From: JAEUMD01 sp964559355
Lineage (GTDB): Bacteria; Pseudomonadota; Alphaproteobacteria; Rhizobiales; Hyphomicrobiaceae
Direction of reading: 5' to 3'
DNA: 42,908 nucleotides
Assembly: GCA_964559355.1 (NCBI GenBank)
Contig: CAZLHQ010000009.1
Span: 1 to 42,908, forward strand
The position numbers and the translations under genes are program-made. Shown here one piece after another: positions 18,389 to 26,867 of this stretch. The first letter of the stretch is position 1, and each line of letters opens with the position of its first letter. The notes under the pieces are model-generated. The model searched no databases, had not been told where the DNA came from, and saw only the letters and a program-made list of their open reading frames with translations.

Positions 18389-18416
18389 TATATAGCGGGG
18401 TTTGTCCAGCCAGCAA
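18389..18416 (-). promoter_or_regulatory. Probable sigma-70-type promoter of fdxA
   Basis: Reading the minus strand, TTGCTG (18411-18416) and TATATA (18389-18394) are separated by 16 bases, leaving a leader of about 30 bases before the fdxA ATG. The -10 box matches well and the -35 box moderately. Confidence 0.5.
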
Positions 18417-18533
18417 GCCCCACTCGGATCGCGTATTGACACATCCGCGTGTGACACATCCAAACATGCCTGGACACCGGCACGCGCGCCTTGATGGTTG
18501 TTATCCGCAGCAAAACATAGCTCGGCATCCCAC

Positions 18534-18995
18534 TCAGCGGCGACCACGCAATTTGTCGATATCCCGGCGTTCGCGCTTGGTTGGCCGACCGGCCCCCTGC
18601 TCACGCTCGCCCGGTTCGCGCACGCCAACTGCTGGCGCAACGCCAGATGGCGCCGCATGGCGCGTAGACGGTGCGCCAACCGGCGTCAATTCCTCGAAAA
18701 GTTCACCCGCTTCAACCGCAGGGCCCCGCCGCACGCCCGGCGCTCTCACCTTCAGCACGCGCACTTTCCTGCCGACTGAGACCGTCACCACATCGCCCGG
18801 CTTCAGCCAATGGCTCGGCTTATCGACACGCTGGCGGTTGACGCGGACCTTGCCGCCGCTGACCAGCCCGGCCGCCAACGTCCTCGATTTGACGACGCGC
18901 GCGAACCACAACCATTTGTCGAGCCGCTGCTCGCTGACGGCTGCCGCGCCATCCTCGTCGTCGTCGTGACCGGATGCGGGCGCGGCCGCGCTCAT
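18534..18995 (-). CDS. S4-domain RNA-binding protein (Hsp15-like)
   Basis: A 153-residue basic protein with an S4 RNA-binding domain at about residues 24-90 (QRLDKWLWFARVVKSRTLAA, then GGKVRVNRQRVDKPS and LKPGDVVTV). This matches the Hsp15/HslR family, which binds stalled large ribosomal subunits or ribosomal RNA. The C-terminal 50 residues are proline-, glycine- and arginine-rich and end in KRERRDIDKLRGRR. Its start overlaps the stop of the helicase gene by one base (TGATG), showing translational coupling and suggesting a shared role in RNA handling. Confidence 0.9.
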   Translation of the reverse strand: MSAAAPASGHDDDEDGAAAVSEQRLDKWLWFARVVKSRTLAAGLVSGGKVRVNRQRVDKPSHWLKPGDVVTVSVGRKVRVLKVRAPGVRRGPAVEAGELFEELTPVGAPSTRHAAPSGVAPAVGVREPGEREQGAGRPTKRERRDIDKLRGRR

Positions 18996-21900
18996 CAGGG
19001 AGCCTTCTCCTTTGCCTGTTTGGCCATCGCCTCCTTCAAGGCACTAAGAGCCGCAAACGGCGAGTCGGGATCGACACCTGCCTTTTTGCGCGGCGCGCTG
19101 GACGTGACCTGCGGCGCCCTCTGCTCGTCGCGACGCCCCTTGCTGCGGTCGTCCCGCTTGTGGCCTTGGCGTGGATCGCGATCCCTATCGCGTTCGCGAT
19201 CCCGGCCGTGGCGTCCACCTGCCTCACGGTCACGCGTCTCGCGTCCCCCGCCCTCGCGGCGCTCGGCACGCTCGCGATCACGCTCATGCCGGCGGCCATG
19301 GTGCTCCTTGGAGGCGGCGGGTTCTCCTGCTGGCGCGCCTTCACGCGCCTCGCCCGGTGACGTGTCGGCCGCCGCCGATTGCGTTGCTGGCGCGGCCGAT
19401 CCCGTGGTGCGTGCTTCGACACGCTGTTCGCGCGGCCCGCCTTCGTGTCGTCCGCCCGAACCGCGCCGCCCGCGTCGGCGATCTCGCGGTTCGCCCTGTT
19501 GGGAGCGATGCCGACGCGGCCGCCAGATATCGATCATCTCCGGCTCTGCATCGGCGGCGGGCGTGGCCTCGGTGGCAGCTGCCGCAACCGCAGTCTCTCC
19601 CTGAGGGGCGTCTTGCATGATAGCAGCCTCGACGATCTCGATTGCCTCAGCAGGCGTGCTCGTGTCGGCCGGATGCAACCCATCCGAAACAGTATCCACA
19701 TCCCCAACCGGTTGTGGCTCGGGTGCAGCAGCCTGCGGCTCGCCCGCCGTTGCGGCAGTTTCCTCTGGAGCGACTGCCGGCAGCGCTTCCGCCACGGAGC
19801 GCTCCACCTTCTTGCGCTCGACCCAGAATCCCAGCGCCTTCAAAACCGCGCCGAGCTCATCCGTCGAGCAGCCAAGAATCGACATCATGTCGGGCACGAT
19901 GGTGAAGCCACCGTCGCCGGTGGCGCCAGCGGGGGCTTTGTCACCGGGCGTGTGCCGGCGCCAGGCCAGCAGCGGCCGAATGAGATCTGCTAGCCGTTCG
20001 AGAATATCGATGCGCACCGCGCGCGGCCCGCAGACATGGAAGCCGTAGGCGCGATAGTAGGGCTCGGGAATCGCGGGATCGGCCGGCAGCGAGGTCAGGC
20101 CCGGACGCGGCGTCGGCGGCAGCGCATCCATGGAAAGGCCGTGCGCGCCAGCGTTCTTCAGCGACCACAACACCAGCGATAGCTCTGCGGCGGCGGGCTT
20201 CAGCAGTTGCGGCACGAAGATGTTGAAGGCACCGAACCGCACGCCATACTTGCGCAAGCTGGCGCGCGCCGGCTGATCGAGCGTGCGCACTTCTTCCGCG
20301 ACCGACTCGCGCTTCAGGATGCCGAAGCCTTCGCGCAGACGGAAGGCGATGCCGCGCGCGAGCCCGGTGAGGTCCTCGGCGGTCGCCAGATCAACGAGCG
20401 GCTTCAAGCGCTCGCCAACGATCTCGACGATCCATTGATCGAGCCGCTGCTGCACCTTCTCCCGATCGGGATTGGAAAGGTGCTCGTCAACCAGGAGCAC
20501 CACCTGCGGCTTCAGTGGATCGTCGGCCGGCTCCAGTCTCGCGATCTCCTCGTCACGCCATAGGATGCGAGCGTTGCGCGACAGCTTGAAGGCGTCGGTC
20601 TTGGCGGCCGCAACACGCCGCGCACGCATGGCAAGCTCACGCGACAGCACTTGTGCGGCAGCATGGCGCGTGGCCTTGCCGTGCACATCCTCGGCCGTCG
20701 TGTCGGGCCAGAACTGAAAGCCCTTCAAGCGGCCGACAAAGTGATTCTCGACCGTGATGGCGCCGTCCTCGCGGATCTCGGCGGCAAGCTCCTCCTTGTC
20801 GCGCATTCCCTTCATCAACGCGCTGGTGCGGCGATCGACGAAGCGCTGTGTCAAGCACTCGTGCAGCGCATCCGACAGCTGGTCTTCAATCTGGCGCGTG
20901 CGCTGCTGCCAGTGCACGGGGTCTTTCAGCCAGTCGGCCCGGTTGGAAACGAATGTCCAGGTGCGGATGTGGGCGATGCGATTGGCAAGCGTGTCGATAT
21001 CGCCATCGGTGCGGTCGGCGAACGCCACCTGACGCGCGAACCAGTCCTCGGGAATGCGCCCTTCCGGCCCGGTCAGATACTTATAGAGCGTTGCGATCAT
21101 CTCGGCGTGCGAATTGATCGAGATCTTGCGGTAGTCGGGAATCTGGCAGACATCCCACAGCCGCGACACAGCAGTGTTGCCGCGCGCCATGGCCATCAGC
21201 TCGGCGTCGCGGCTGACGATCTCCAGCACCTCGACGTCGTCGGAGGTGCGCGCGCGCACCAGCCGCTGCTCACCCGGCATCACCCGCAAACTGTCGCGCA
21301 ACGCATCCACGCTGGCGAAATCGAGCTTGCGATTGCGCCACTGCAGAACCTTGACGCTCTCGAAATTGTGGCTCTCGAGCCGCTCGACCAGATCGGGCTC
21401 AAGCGGGGGAACGCCGCCGGTAACGCCGAACGTGCCATCGTTCATGTGACGGCCGGCGCGGCCGGCGATCTGCCCGAGCTCGGCCGGTGTCAGAGTGCGG
21501 TGGTTCTGGCCATCGAATTTGCGAATCGCGGAGAATGCGACGTGATCGACATCGAGATTGAGGCCCATGCCGACGGCATCGGTGGCAACCAGGAAGTCGA
21601 CATCGCCCGATTGGTAGAGCGCCACCTGCGCGTTGCGCGTGCGCGGGCTCAAGGCGCCAAGCACGACGGCGGCGCCACCGCGCTGCCGCCGGATCAATTC
21701 GGCGATCGAATAGACGTCATTGGCCGAAAAGGCGACGATTGCGGAGCGCGTCGGCAGTCGCGTGATTTTCTTCTCGCCAGCGTAGGTGAGTTTTGAGAGG
21801 CGCGGCCGCGATACGAAGTTGGCCCCCGGGATGAGTTCGTTGATGGCCTCGCGCATGGTCTGCGCACCAAGCAGCAACGTCTCCCTGCGGCCACGCGCAT

Positions 21901-22255
21901 GCAGCAGACGATCGGTGAAGACGTGCCCGCGCTCGGGATCGGCGCACAGTTGGATTTCGTCGACGGCGAGAAAATCGACCTCGATATCGCGCGGCATCGC
22001 CTCAGCCGTCGCCACCCAATAGCGGGCGCGCTCGGGGCGGATCTTTTCCTCGCCGGTGATGAGGGCGACCTTTTCGGCGCCGACGCGATTGGCGATCTTA
22101 TCGTAGACCTCACGCGCGAGCAGCCGCAGCGGCAAGCCGATCATGCCGCTTTCGTGGCTGAGCATCCGCTCAATCGCAAGGTGGGTTTTGCCGGTGTTGG
22201 TCGGACCGAGCACCGCCGTCACATTGCGAATGCGCGCTTCGAGATCGCTACCCAT
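18995..22255 (-). CDS. Suv3-like RNA/DNA helicase with a long arginine-rich C-terminal tail
   Basis: A 1086-residue superfamily-2 helicase related to mitochondrial Suv3 of the RNA degradosome. The ATP-binding loop is GPTNTGKTH (K23), the Walker B box is DEIQ (99-102), and the C-terminal helicase motif QIAGRAGRHMNDG follows. The region to about residue 800 fits the alphaproteobacterial members of the family. From about 880 to 1050 the sequence is disordered and very rich in Arg, Gly, Glu and Asp (RDRERDRDRD-type repeats), then ends in a short DPDSPFAAL segment resembling a conserved tail. I chose the ATG at 22255, preceded by AGGAG, because the protein then begins immediately before the ATP-binding loop as usual; an in-frame TTG at 22315 and an ATG at 22291 are alternatives. 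First gene of the operon with the S4 protein. Confidence 0.9.
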   Translation of the reverse strand: MGSDLEARIRNVTAVLGPTNTGKTHLAIERMLSHESGMIGLPLRLLAREVYDKIANRVGAEKVALITGEEKIRPERARYWVATAEAMPRDIEVDFLAVDEIQLCADPERGHVFTDRLLHARGRRETLLLGAQTMREAINELIPGANFVSRPRLSKLTYAGEKKITRLPTRSAIVAFSANDVYSIAELIRRQRGGAAVVLGALSPRTRNAQVALYQSGDVDFLVATDAVGMGLNLDVDHVAFSAIRKFDGQNHRTLTPAELGQIAGRAGRHMNDGTFGVTGGVPPLEPDLVERLESHNFESVKVLQWRNRKLDFASVDALRDSLRVMPGEQRLVRARTSDDVEVLEIVSRDAELMAMARGNTAVSRLWDVCQIPDYRKISINSHAEMIATLYKYLTGPEGRIPEDWFARQVAFADRTDGDIDTLANRIAHIRTWTFVSNRADWLKDPVHWQQRTRQIEDQLSDALHECLTQRFVDRRTSALMKGMRDKEELAAEIREDGAITVENHFVGRLKGFQFWPDTTAEDVHGKATRHAAAQVLSRELAMRARRVAAAKTDAFKLSRNARILWRDEEIARLEPADDPLKPQVVLLVDEHLSNPDREKVQQRLDQWIVEIVGERLKPLVDLATAEDLTGLARGIAFRLREGFGILKRESVAEEVRTLDQPARASLRKYGVRFGAFNIFVPQLLKPAAAELSLVLWSLKNAGAHGLSMDALPPTPRPGLTSLPADPAIPEPYYRAYGFHVCGPRAVRIDILERLADLIRPLLAWRRHTPGDKAPAGATGDGGFTIVPDMMSILGCSTDELGAVLKALGFWVERKKVERSVAEALPAVAPEETAATAGEPQAAAPEPQPVGDVDTVSDGLHPADTSTPAEAIEIVEAAIMQDAPQGETAVAAAATEATPAADAEPEMIDIWRPRRHRSQQGEPRDRRRGRRGSGGRHEGGPREQRVEARTTGSAAPATQSAAADTSPGEAREGAPAGEPAASKEHHGRRHERDRERAERREGGGRETRDREAGGRHGRDRERDRDRDPRQGHKRDDRSKGRRDEQRAPQVTSSAPRKKAGVDPDSPFAALSALKEAMAKQAKEKAP

Positions 22256-22549
22256 ACGTTCAAGGCTCCTGATCACTGTGGCCCATGGCATTGCATTGGG
22301 CTCAGCCGAGATCAAGACTTTCGTGCGCTACTTATTCACCGGTTGACCATCGTGCGAGACCACAGCCTGCTGAATTCGCAGCCGATGTCCAGCAAGTAGC
22401 CTTCACCCGTGTGATTTTCGCATATCGCTGTAACCTGCCAGCGCAAGTGCCCAGCCGGTAAAGCGGGGCGCAGTGGCCCCCCAACGCGCGCCGCGCGAAG
22501 GGGCCGGATTGGCAGGTTCGGCTGAGACTGCGCTAGGTCAGGCGGCAGT

Positions 22550-23416
22550 TCAGTTCGCAAAGGCTATTTGATCGCTGTTCGAGGTCATGATCTCGATGCG
22601 ATCGAGCGACAGCACCGCCGAGCCGACCAGCGTCGGAATCTTGATTTCATGGGGCACCATCAGATTGGCGCTCGGCACCGGCCGCAGCGCAATCTCGATC
22701 TTCATGGTGCGCGCCAGTTCCTCGGTTTCCGCCCCCGCCTTGTAGCCCGCAATCGGCTGATATCGCATCTCGCAGACGGTTAGGGTTCCCGGCTGTCCCG
22801 AGGGGCGCTTCTCGACCAGCGGCCGCTCGCCCATGGGCGACATGACCAGGTCGAAACGCTGCTTGCCGTCGAACACCGGCAGGCGCTGACGGCAGGGATC
22901 GCCAGCATCGGCGCGAGTAAGGGCCAGCACGGCCGAGAGCGGATCGAGCACGTCCTTCAGGTGGCGCGATTCGAGCGGCACGATATCCTCGGACGGCGGC
23001 GACGGCGGGCTTGCCGAAACCGTCTGCACGCTGCCCTTCTTGAAGGCCATTTTGATCGCGCCCGTCTTCGAGCTGGAGCGGAAATCGAACGTGTAGGCGG
23101 CAGGCTCGGCGCGTTGAGCGGCGACCGCACCCGATGCGCGCGACAGGCCCTGCCACTTGAAGGCGCCCAGCAACGCCGAGATTTCGGCATTTCCGTCAAG
23201 TACGTAACGGCCGGAGCGGACTTCGGCGTCAAACGAGAAGCGGCCGATGTCGAAGCCGTTGAAGGCAATCTTGTAGGAGGCTGTAACGCGGGCGGGCCAA
23301 TCGTGCTCGGCGGCCAGCAACGGGCCATTGGACCCGGAAAATCCGATCAGGGCGAACGCACCAGCGGCGACGAGCCCGAACCGCGCAAGGCGCGGCGACA
23401 ATGCTTGCAACATCAC
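22550..23416 (-). CDS. DUF3108 family periplasmic protein
   Basis: A 288-residue protein with a signal sequence (about residues 10-36, ending PLLAAEHDW) followed by a DUF3108 domain. Family-like segments are YKIAFNGFDIGRFSFDAEV, YVLDGNAEISALLGAF and WQGLSRASG near the N-terminus, and the pair of strands LMVPHEIKIPT and LSLDRIEI at the C-terminus. The predicted fold is a beta-rich envelope protein of unknown role. It is transcribed away from rpmB, sharing the intergenic region 23417-23741, and is separated from the helicase gene by about 290 bases that hold nothing I recognise. Confidence 0.85.
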   Translation of the reverse strand: MMLQALSPRLARFGLVAAGAFALIGFSGSNGPLLAAEHDWPARVTASYKIAFNGFDIGRFSFDAEVRSGRYVLDGNAEISALLGAFKWQGLSRASGAVAAQRAEPAAYTFDFRSSSKTGAIKMAFKKGSVQTVSASPPSPPSEDIVPLESRHLKDVLDPLSAVLALTRADAGDPCRQRLPVFDGKQRFDLVMSPMGERPLVEKRPSGQPGTLTVCEMRYQPIAGYKAGAETEELARTMKIEIALRPVPSANLMVPHEIKIPTLVGSAVLSLDRIEIMTSNSDQIAFAN

Positions 23417-23595
23417 GCAAACTTCCCTCTACGCGCCCCTCGAACATGGAATTAGCGAGGGGTTTACGTCATTTCTTTGACCCCGCAAGTCTAGCTCCCA
23501 CATGGTTAACATATGCTTTTCACGCGTCGCAGCTTGAACCGACCGCACCGCGCCGCTTTGCCACGCTGTCGCATTCCCGCCGATGCCGGGCTCCC

Positions 23596-23625
23596 TTGAC
23601 GCTTAGGGGACAATTCCCTTATAGA
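23596..23625 (+). promoter_or_regulatory. Sigma-70-type promoter of rpmB
   Basis: TTGACG (23596-23601) and TATAGA (23620-23625) are separated by 18 bases, both close to consensus. Transcription would begin near 23632, giving a leader of about 110 bases before the rpmB start. The rest of the 325-base region between the DUF3108 gene and rpmB shows nothing else recognisable. Confidence 0.65.
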
Positions 23626-23741
23626 CACGCCCGATGTGTCCTCCAGATCGTCTGGCGGGCCGCCCTCTCATTTCCGAGACGGAACAGATTTTCGCGCCCC
23701 AGGCCCGACGCCACGGTGGCCGCGACGAAGGAGTGTTGACC

Positions 23742-24041
23742 ATGACGCGCAAATGCGAGCTGACCGGCAAGTTGCCGCTGTCGGGCCAAAATCGTAGCCA
23801 CGCCGAGAACAAGACCAAGCGCAAGTTCCGGCCGAACCTGTGCAACGTGACGCTGATCAGCGATGTTCTCGGCCAGAGCTACAAGCTGCGCGTCAGCGCA
23901 CACGCTCTGAAGACTGTGGAGCATCGTGGCGGCCTTGACGCCTTCCTTGCGAAGGCTTGTGACGACGAGCTGTCTGACCGCTGCCTGAAGATCAAGCGCG
24001 ATGTCGCCAAGGCCAAGAAGGCAGCCCCAGCGGCAGCTTGA
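23742..24041 (+). CDS. rpmB: 50S ribosomal protein L28
   Basis: A 99-residue ribosomal protein of the large subunit. The N-terminal MTRKCELTGKLPLSGQNRSH and the following NKTKRKFRPNLCNV are characteristic of alphaproteobacterial L28, as is the length. The C-terminus is lysine- and alanine-rich (KAKKAAPAAA). The start ATG follows AAGGAG with a 7-8 base spacing; the frame stays open upstream but only this start gives the family N-terminus. It is a single-gene transcript behind the promoter at 23596-23625. Confidence 0.98.
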   Translation: MTRKCELTGKLPLSGQNRSHAENKTKRKFRPNLCNVTLISDVLGQSYKLRVSAHALKTVEHRGGLDAFLAKACDDELSDRCLKIKRDVAKAKKAAPAAA

Positions 24042-24135
24042 GCTGGCCTTGGTCCGTGATCGGCAGGCCGGTACCGGCTCCGGCCGAACCGCGCCATAAT
24101 GATCTCATGACGTCATATTGTCGACGCCACACGGC

Positions 24136-24162
24136 AACGCCGCTCCCCTGAAGGGCGGCGTT
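24136..24162 (+). terminator. Possible terminator after rpmB
   Basis: AACGCCG pairs perfectly with CGGCGTT, and after a two-base bulge CCC pairs with GGG around a short loop. Only scattered T residues follow (ACTCATTTCC), so termination may be weak. It lies about 95 bases beyond the rpmB stop codon. Confidence 0.4.
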
Positions 24163-24445
24163 ACTCATTTCCATTTGTCGTTTCTGATCTCCGCGCCACA
24201 TGGCGGTCCCATTCCTGGCGGAACGCTTGGCGCCCGCGTGCGACTGCTGCGTATTAGGCGCCTCGAGCAGGCTCGCGAAATCGATTATGTCCGCGCCGTT
24301 CCCAGTGACATTTCGGTCGTGGCCTCAACTGCGATCCCGGCTTCTACCTCTTGGCGCGCGGCCGGGCGGTGCTCTATGAGGAAACGTGGCGGGCAAGTGA
24401 TCGGGCGGACACGCGCGCATCGGGAAAACTCTTCGGGGGACGTAC
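24163..24445 (+). other. Leader region of the channel gene
   Basis: About 280 bases between the rpmB hairpin and the fusion channel gene. An open frame crosses it (about 24118-24471) but its translation is not protein-like and it overlaps the next gene. The promoter of the channel gene must be here; I cannot assign the boxes. Confidence 0.35.
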
Positions 24446-26770
24446 ATGGTTGCTTGGGTCGGGCGGTATAGCATCGCCGGTTGGGCGCGCAAGGCGCTAC
24501 TGGCGTCGGCATGTGCGGGTGCGCGGCGCTCCATGATCGCAACTTTGGCCGGTGCCTGCCTTGCGTCTGCACTCGCGGCCGACGATGCCGCCGCAATCGA
24601 AAAGGCCGAAGCTGCCAAGGGGCCGCCTGTCACGGTCGCCGTGTTCGTCGGCTCGCGCACCGACGTCTGCTACGATCCAGGCGATGTCGACGCCATCAAG
24701 CGCCTCGTCGCGCGCGAGGAGGCCCGCATCAACCAGAGCGGCGGCGTCGGCGGGCGGCCGCTCAACGTCAAGGTGCTCGACGACTCGCGCGATGACGCCA
24801 AGGCGGTCGCAAATGTCCGCGCCGCGCTCGCCGATCCGACGCTGCTGGCCATGGTGGGCATAACGAACTCCACGCGCGCCACCGCCGTGTTCAAGGAGCT
24901 CGGCAAATCGATCCACGATAGCGGCGTGCCGTTCCTGTCCGACATCTCCGTCAGCACGATCTTCGCCGATCACCCCAACGTATTCACCACGCGCGCCTCG
25001 CAGGACGAGGTGCGTGGGCCCGTGATGGCCGAGTTCTCGCGCACCATCGGCTTTCAACGCTTCGCCTTCCTGGGATTAAAGGATGCCGTGTTCAGCGCGG
25101 CCCTCGGCGACAGCTTGAAGAAGGCGCTCGGCGAAGCGGCGTTGCTGGCAGACCACCGGCTCCCGGCAAAGGATGGCGTCATCGAAGCACCTGCAATCGC
25201 GCCGGCGGTTGCAGATATCATCGGCAAGAACGTCGACATGCTGTTCCTAGGCGCCGGCGGCAAAGCCGCGCCCGAACTGATCAAGGCCCTGGGCGCCACC
25301 AGCGCACCGCCCGCACTGTTCATCGTCGGCCGCATCGATGCCCTGCCCACCGAAATCACCAGCGCCTACCCAAACGCGATCTATCAGCTCGCCTGGGAAG
25401 GGCTGCCCGAAATCTACAACAACCGGCTGCGCAAGATGATTGCGCAGGACGATCCTGCGCAGTGGGTGTTCGAGGGCCGCAAGATTGCCGCCGCACCCGG
25501 CTGGAGCAAGGGCGAATGCAAGCCGCGTCCCGAAGTGGCGGAGCCCGATCCGCTCGAACCTGCCAACCTTCGCGCCATCCAAACCGGCGCGCAGTATGCC
25601 GACATGCTGGCGCTGATCGCGGCCGCCGGACGCAATGCCGAACGCGGCCTAGACCTGCAGCGCTTGCGCAGCCGCATCCTCGCCGCCATCAAAACCGAGT
25701 ATGCGGCCGGTCGCGGCGCCTTCAAGGGAACATTCGAGAACTGGGCGTTCGATCCCGCCACGCGCACGGCCACACGCATGCCGTTCGTAGTCATCCTGCC
25801 GCAAGGGCTCGGGCGCACGCAGCTCGCGCCGATTCAGTACTCCCGCACGCGCGATCGCAAGCTGCGGCAGATGACGACGCTTTACGCGGACATCGATCTC
25901 ATCAAGGCCGACCGCGTCGACGACAACGCCAACTCGTTCTTCGCCGAATTCTATCTGTCGATGCGCGCCAACGATGTCGCCCGGCTCGACCGGCTAGAGT
26001 TCTCCAACGCCTTCATCGACCCCGCATCCGGCAACCGGCAGATCACGATCGAGACCATTCATGGTGGCGGGCCGAGTGCGGCCTATCCCGAGTCGATGAA
26101 GATCTACAAGGTGGCGGGCCGCTTCCTGTTCAACCCCGACCTGCAGTCCTATCCGCTCGACTCGCAGTTGTTCTCCATCGACCTGCAGCCCAAGAGCGGC
26201 GACATGCCCTTCATCGTCCAGCCGCCGCCGCTTTCGCTGCGCGACAAGCTCGTCATCACCGACGGCTGGGACCAGATCACGCAATACGTCGGCGCGGAGG
26301 AGGACTTCGTGCCCGTCGTCGATGCCTACACGCACGAGCCGAGCGTAGTGCCCTTCTACAAGGCCTCGTTCGCCTGGATGATGAAGAGGCAGACGACCGA
26401 CTACATTTTGCGCGTGGTGGTGCCGCTCGCGTTCATTCTCATCGTCGCCTATCTGTCGATCTTCATTCCGAAAGCGAACTTCGAGGCCATCGTCACCATT
26501 CAGGTGACGGCGCTGTTGTCGGCGGTCGCGTTGTATCTGTCGTTGCCGCAACTCGCTTCCGACACCGCCACTCTGTCCGATCGCATGTTCGTGTTCGACT
26601 ACATGATGGTCTCGGCAATGATCGTGATCTCGATCCTCAGGGTGAATCCCATAATCGCATCGCGTGGCTGGCTGGTTTGGACCCTCGACGTGTTGCACGT
26701 CGTCGTCATCCCGATCCTGGTCGCGATCGCTGGCCTGTACGTCTATGGTCTGAGCGTGGCGGAACGCTGA
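24446..26770 (+). CDS. Periplasmic-binding-protein / pentameric ligand-gated ion channel fusion
   Basis: A 774-residue inner-membrane protein. After a signal region (about 1-45), residues about 60-455 form a type I periplasmic binding domain of the branched-chain amino acid/amide family (INQSGGVGGRPLNV, then LADPTLLAMVG). Residues about 470-650 match the extracellular beta-sandwich of pentameric ligand-gated channels: a pro-loop with Y569-P570-L-D572 in FNPDLQSYPLDSQ, without the animal Cys-loop cysteines. Four membrane helices follow: TM1 653-674, TM2 from about 680, TM3 about 714-733, TM4 about 743-770. Aligned to GLIC, TM2 has E680 at -2', T at 2', T at 6' and L at 9', as in cation-selective channels. 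The likely job is a chemoreceptor channel gated by a periplasmic ligand through the binding domain. Start by ATG behind GGGGGA; a later ATG (codon 30) is also possible. It stands alone. Confidence 0.88.
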   Translation: MVAWVGRYSIAGWARKALLASACAGARRSMIATLAGACLASALAADDAAAIEKAEAAKGPPVTVAVFVGSRTDVCYDPGDVDAIKRLVAREEARINQSGGVGGRPLNVKVLDDSRDDAKAVANVRAALADPTLLAMVGITNSTRATAVFKELGKSIHDSGVPFLSDISVSTIFADHPNVFTTRASQDEVRGPVMAEFSRTIGFQRFAFLGLKDAVFSAALGDSLKKALGEAALLADHRLPAKDGVIEAPAIAPAVADIIGKNVDMLFLGAGGKAAPELIKALGATSAPPALFIVGRIDALPTEITSAYPNAIYQLAWEGLPEIYNNRLRKMIAQDDPAQWVFEGRKIAAAPGWSKGECKPRPEVAEPDPLEPANLRAIQTGAQYADMLALIAAAGRNAERGLDLQRLRSRILAAIKTEYAAGRGAFKGTFENWAFDPATRTATRMPFVVILPQGLGRTQLAPIQYSRTRDRKLRQMTTLYADIDLIKADRVDDNANSFFAEFYLSMRANDVARLDRLEFSNAFIDPASGNRQITIETIHGGGPSAAYPESMKIYKVAGRFLFNPDLQSYPLDSQLFSIDLQPKSGDMPFIVQPPPLSLRDKLVITDGWDQITQYVGAEEDFVPVVDAYTHEPSVVPFYKASFAWMMKRQTTDYILRVVVPLAFILIVAYLSIFIPKANFEAIVTIQVTALLSAVALYLSLPQLASDTATLSDRMFVFDYMMVSAMIVISILRVNPIIASRGWLVWTLDVLHVVVIPILVAIAGLYVYGLSVAER

Positions 26771-26794
26771 TATCGGAACGCGATAACGGCATTG

Positions 26795-26835
26795 ATAAAA
26801 AACAGCTGGCGCACTGTTCGCGCCGGCTGTTCGTT
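26795..26835 (-). terminator. Terminator between the channel and transglycosylase genes
   Basis: Twelve paired bases (26801-26812 with 26820-26831, AACAGCTGGCGC against GCGCCGGCTGTT, one G-T) around a 7-base loop. On the minus strand the stem is followed by TTTTTTAT, so it ends the lytic transglycosylase transcript. On the plus strand the trailing sequence CGTTTC is weaker but may serve the channel gene. Confidence 0.8.
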
Positions 26836-26867
26836 TCAGGGTTCGATGTGTTGTGGCGGCGGCTCGC

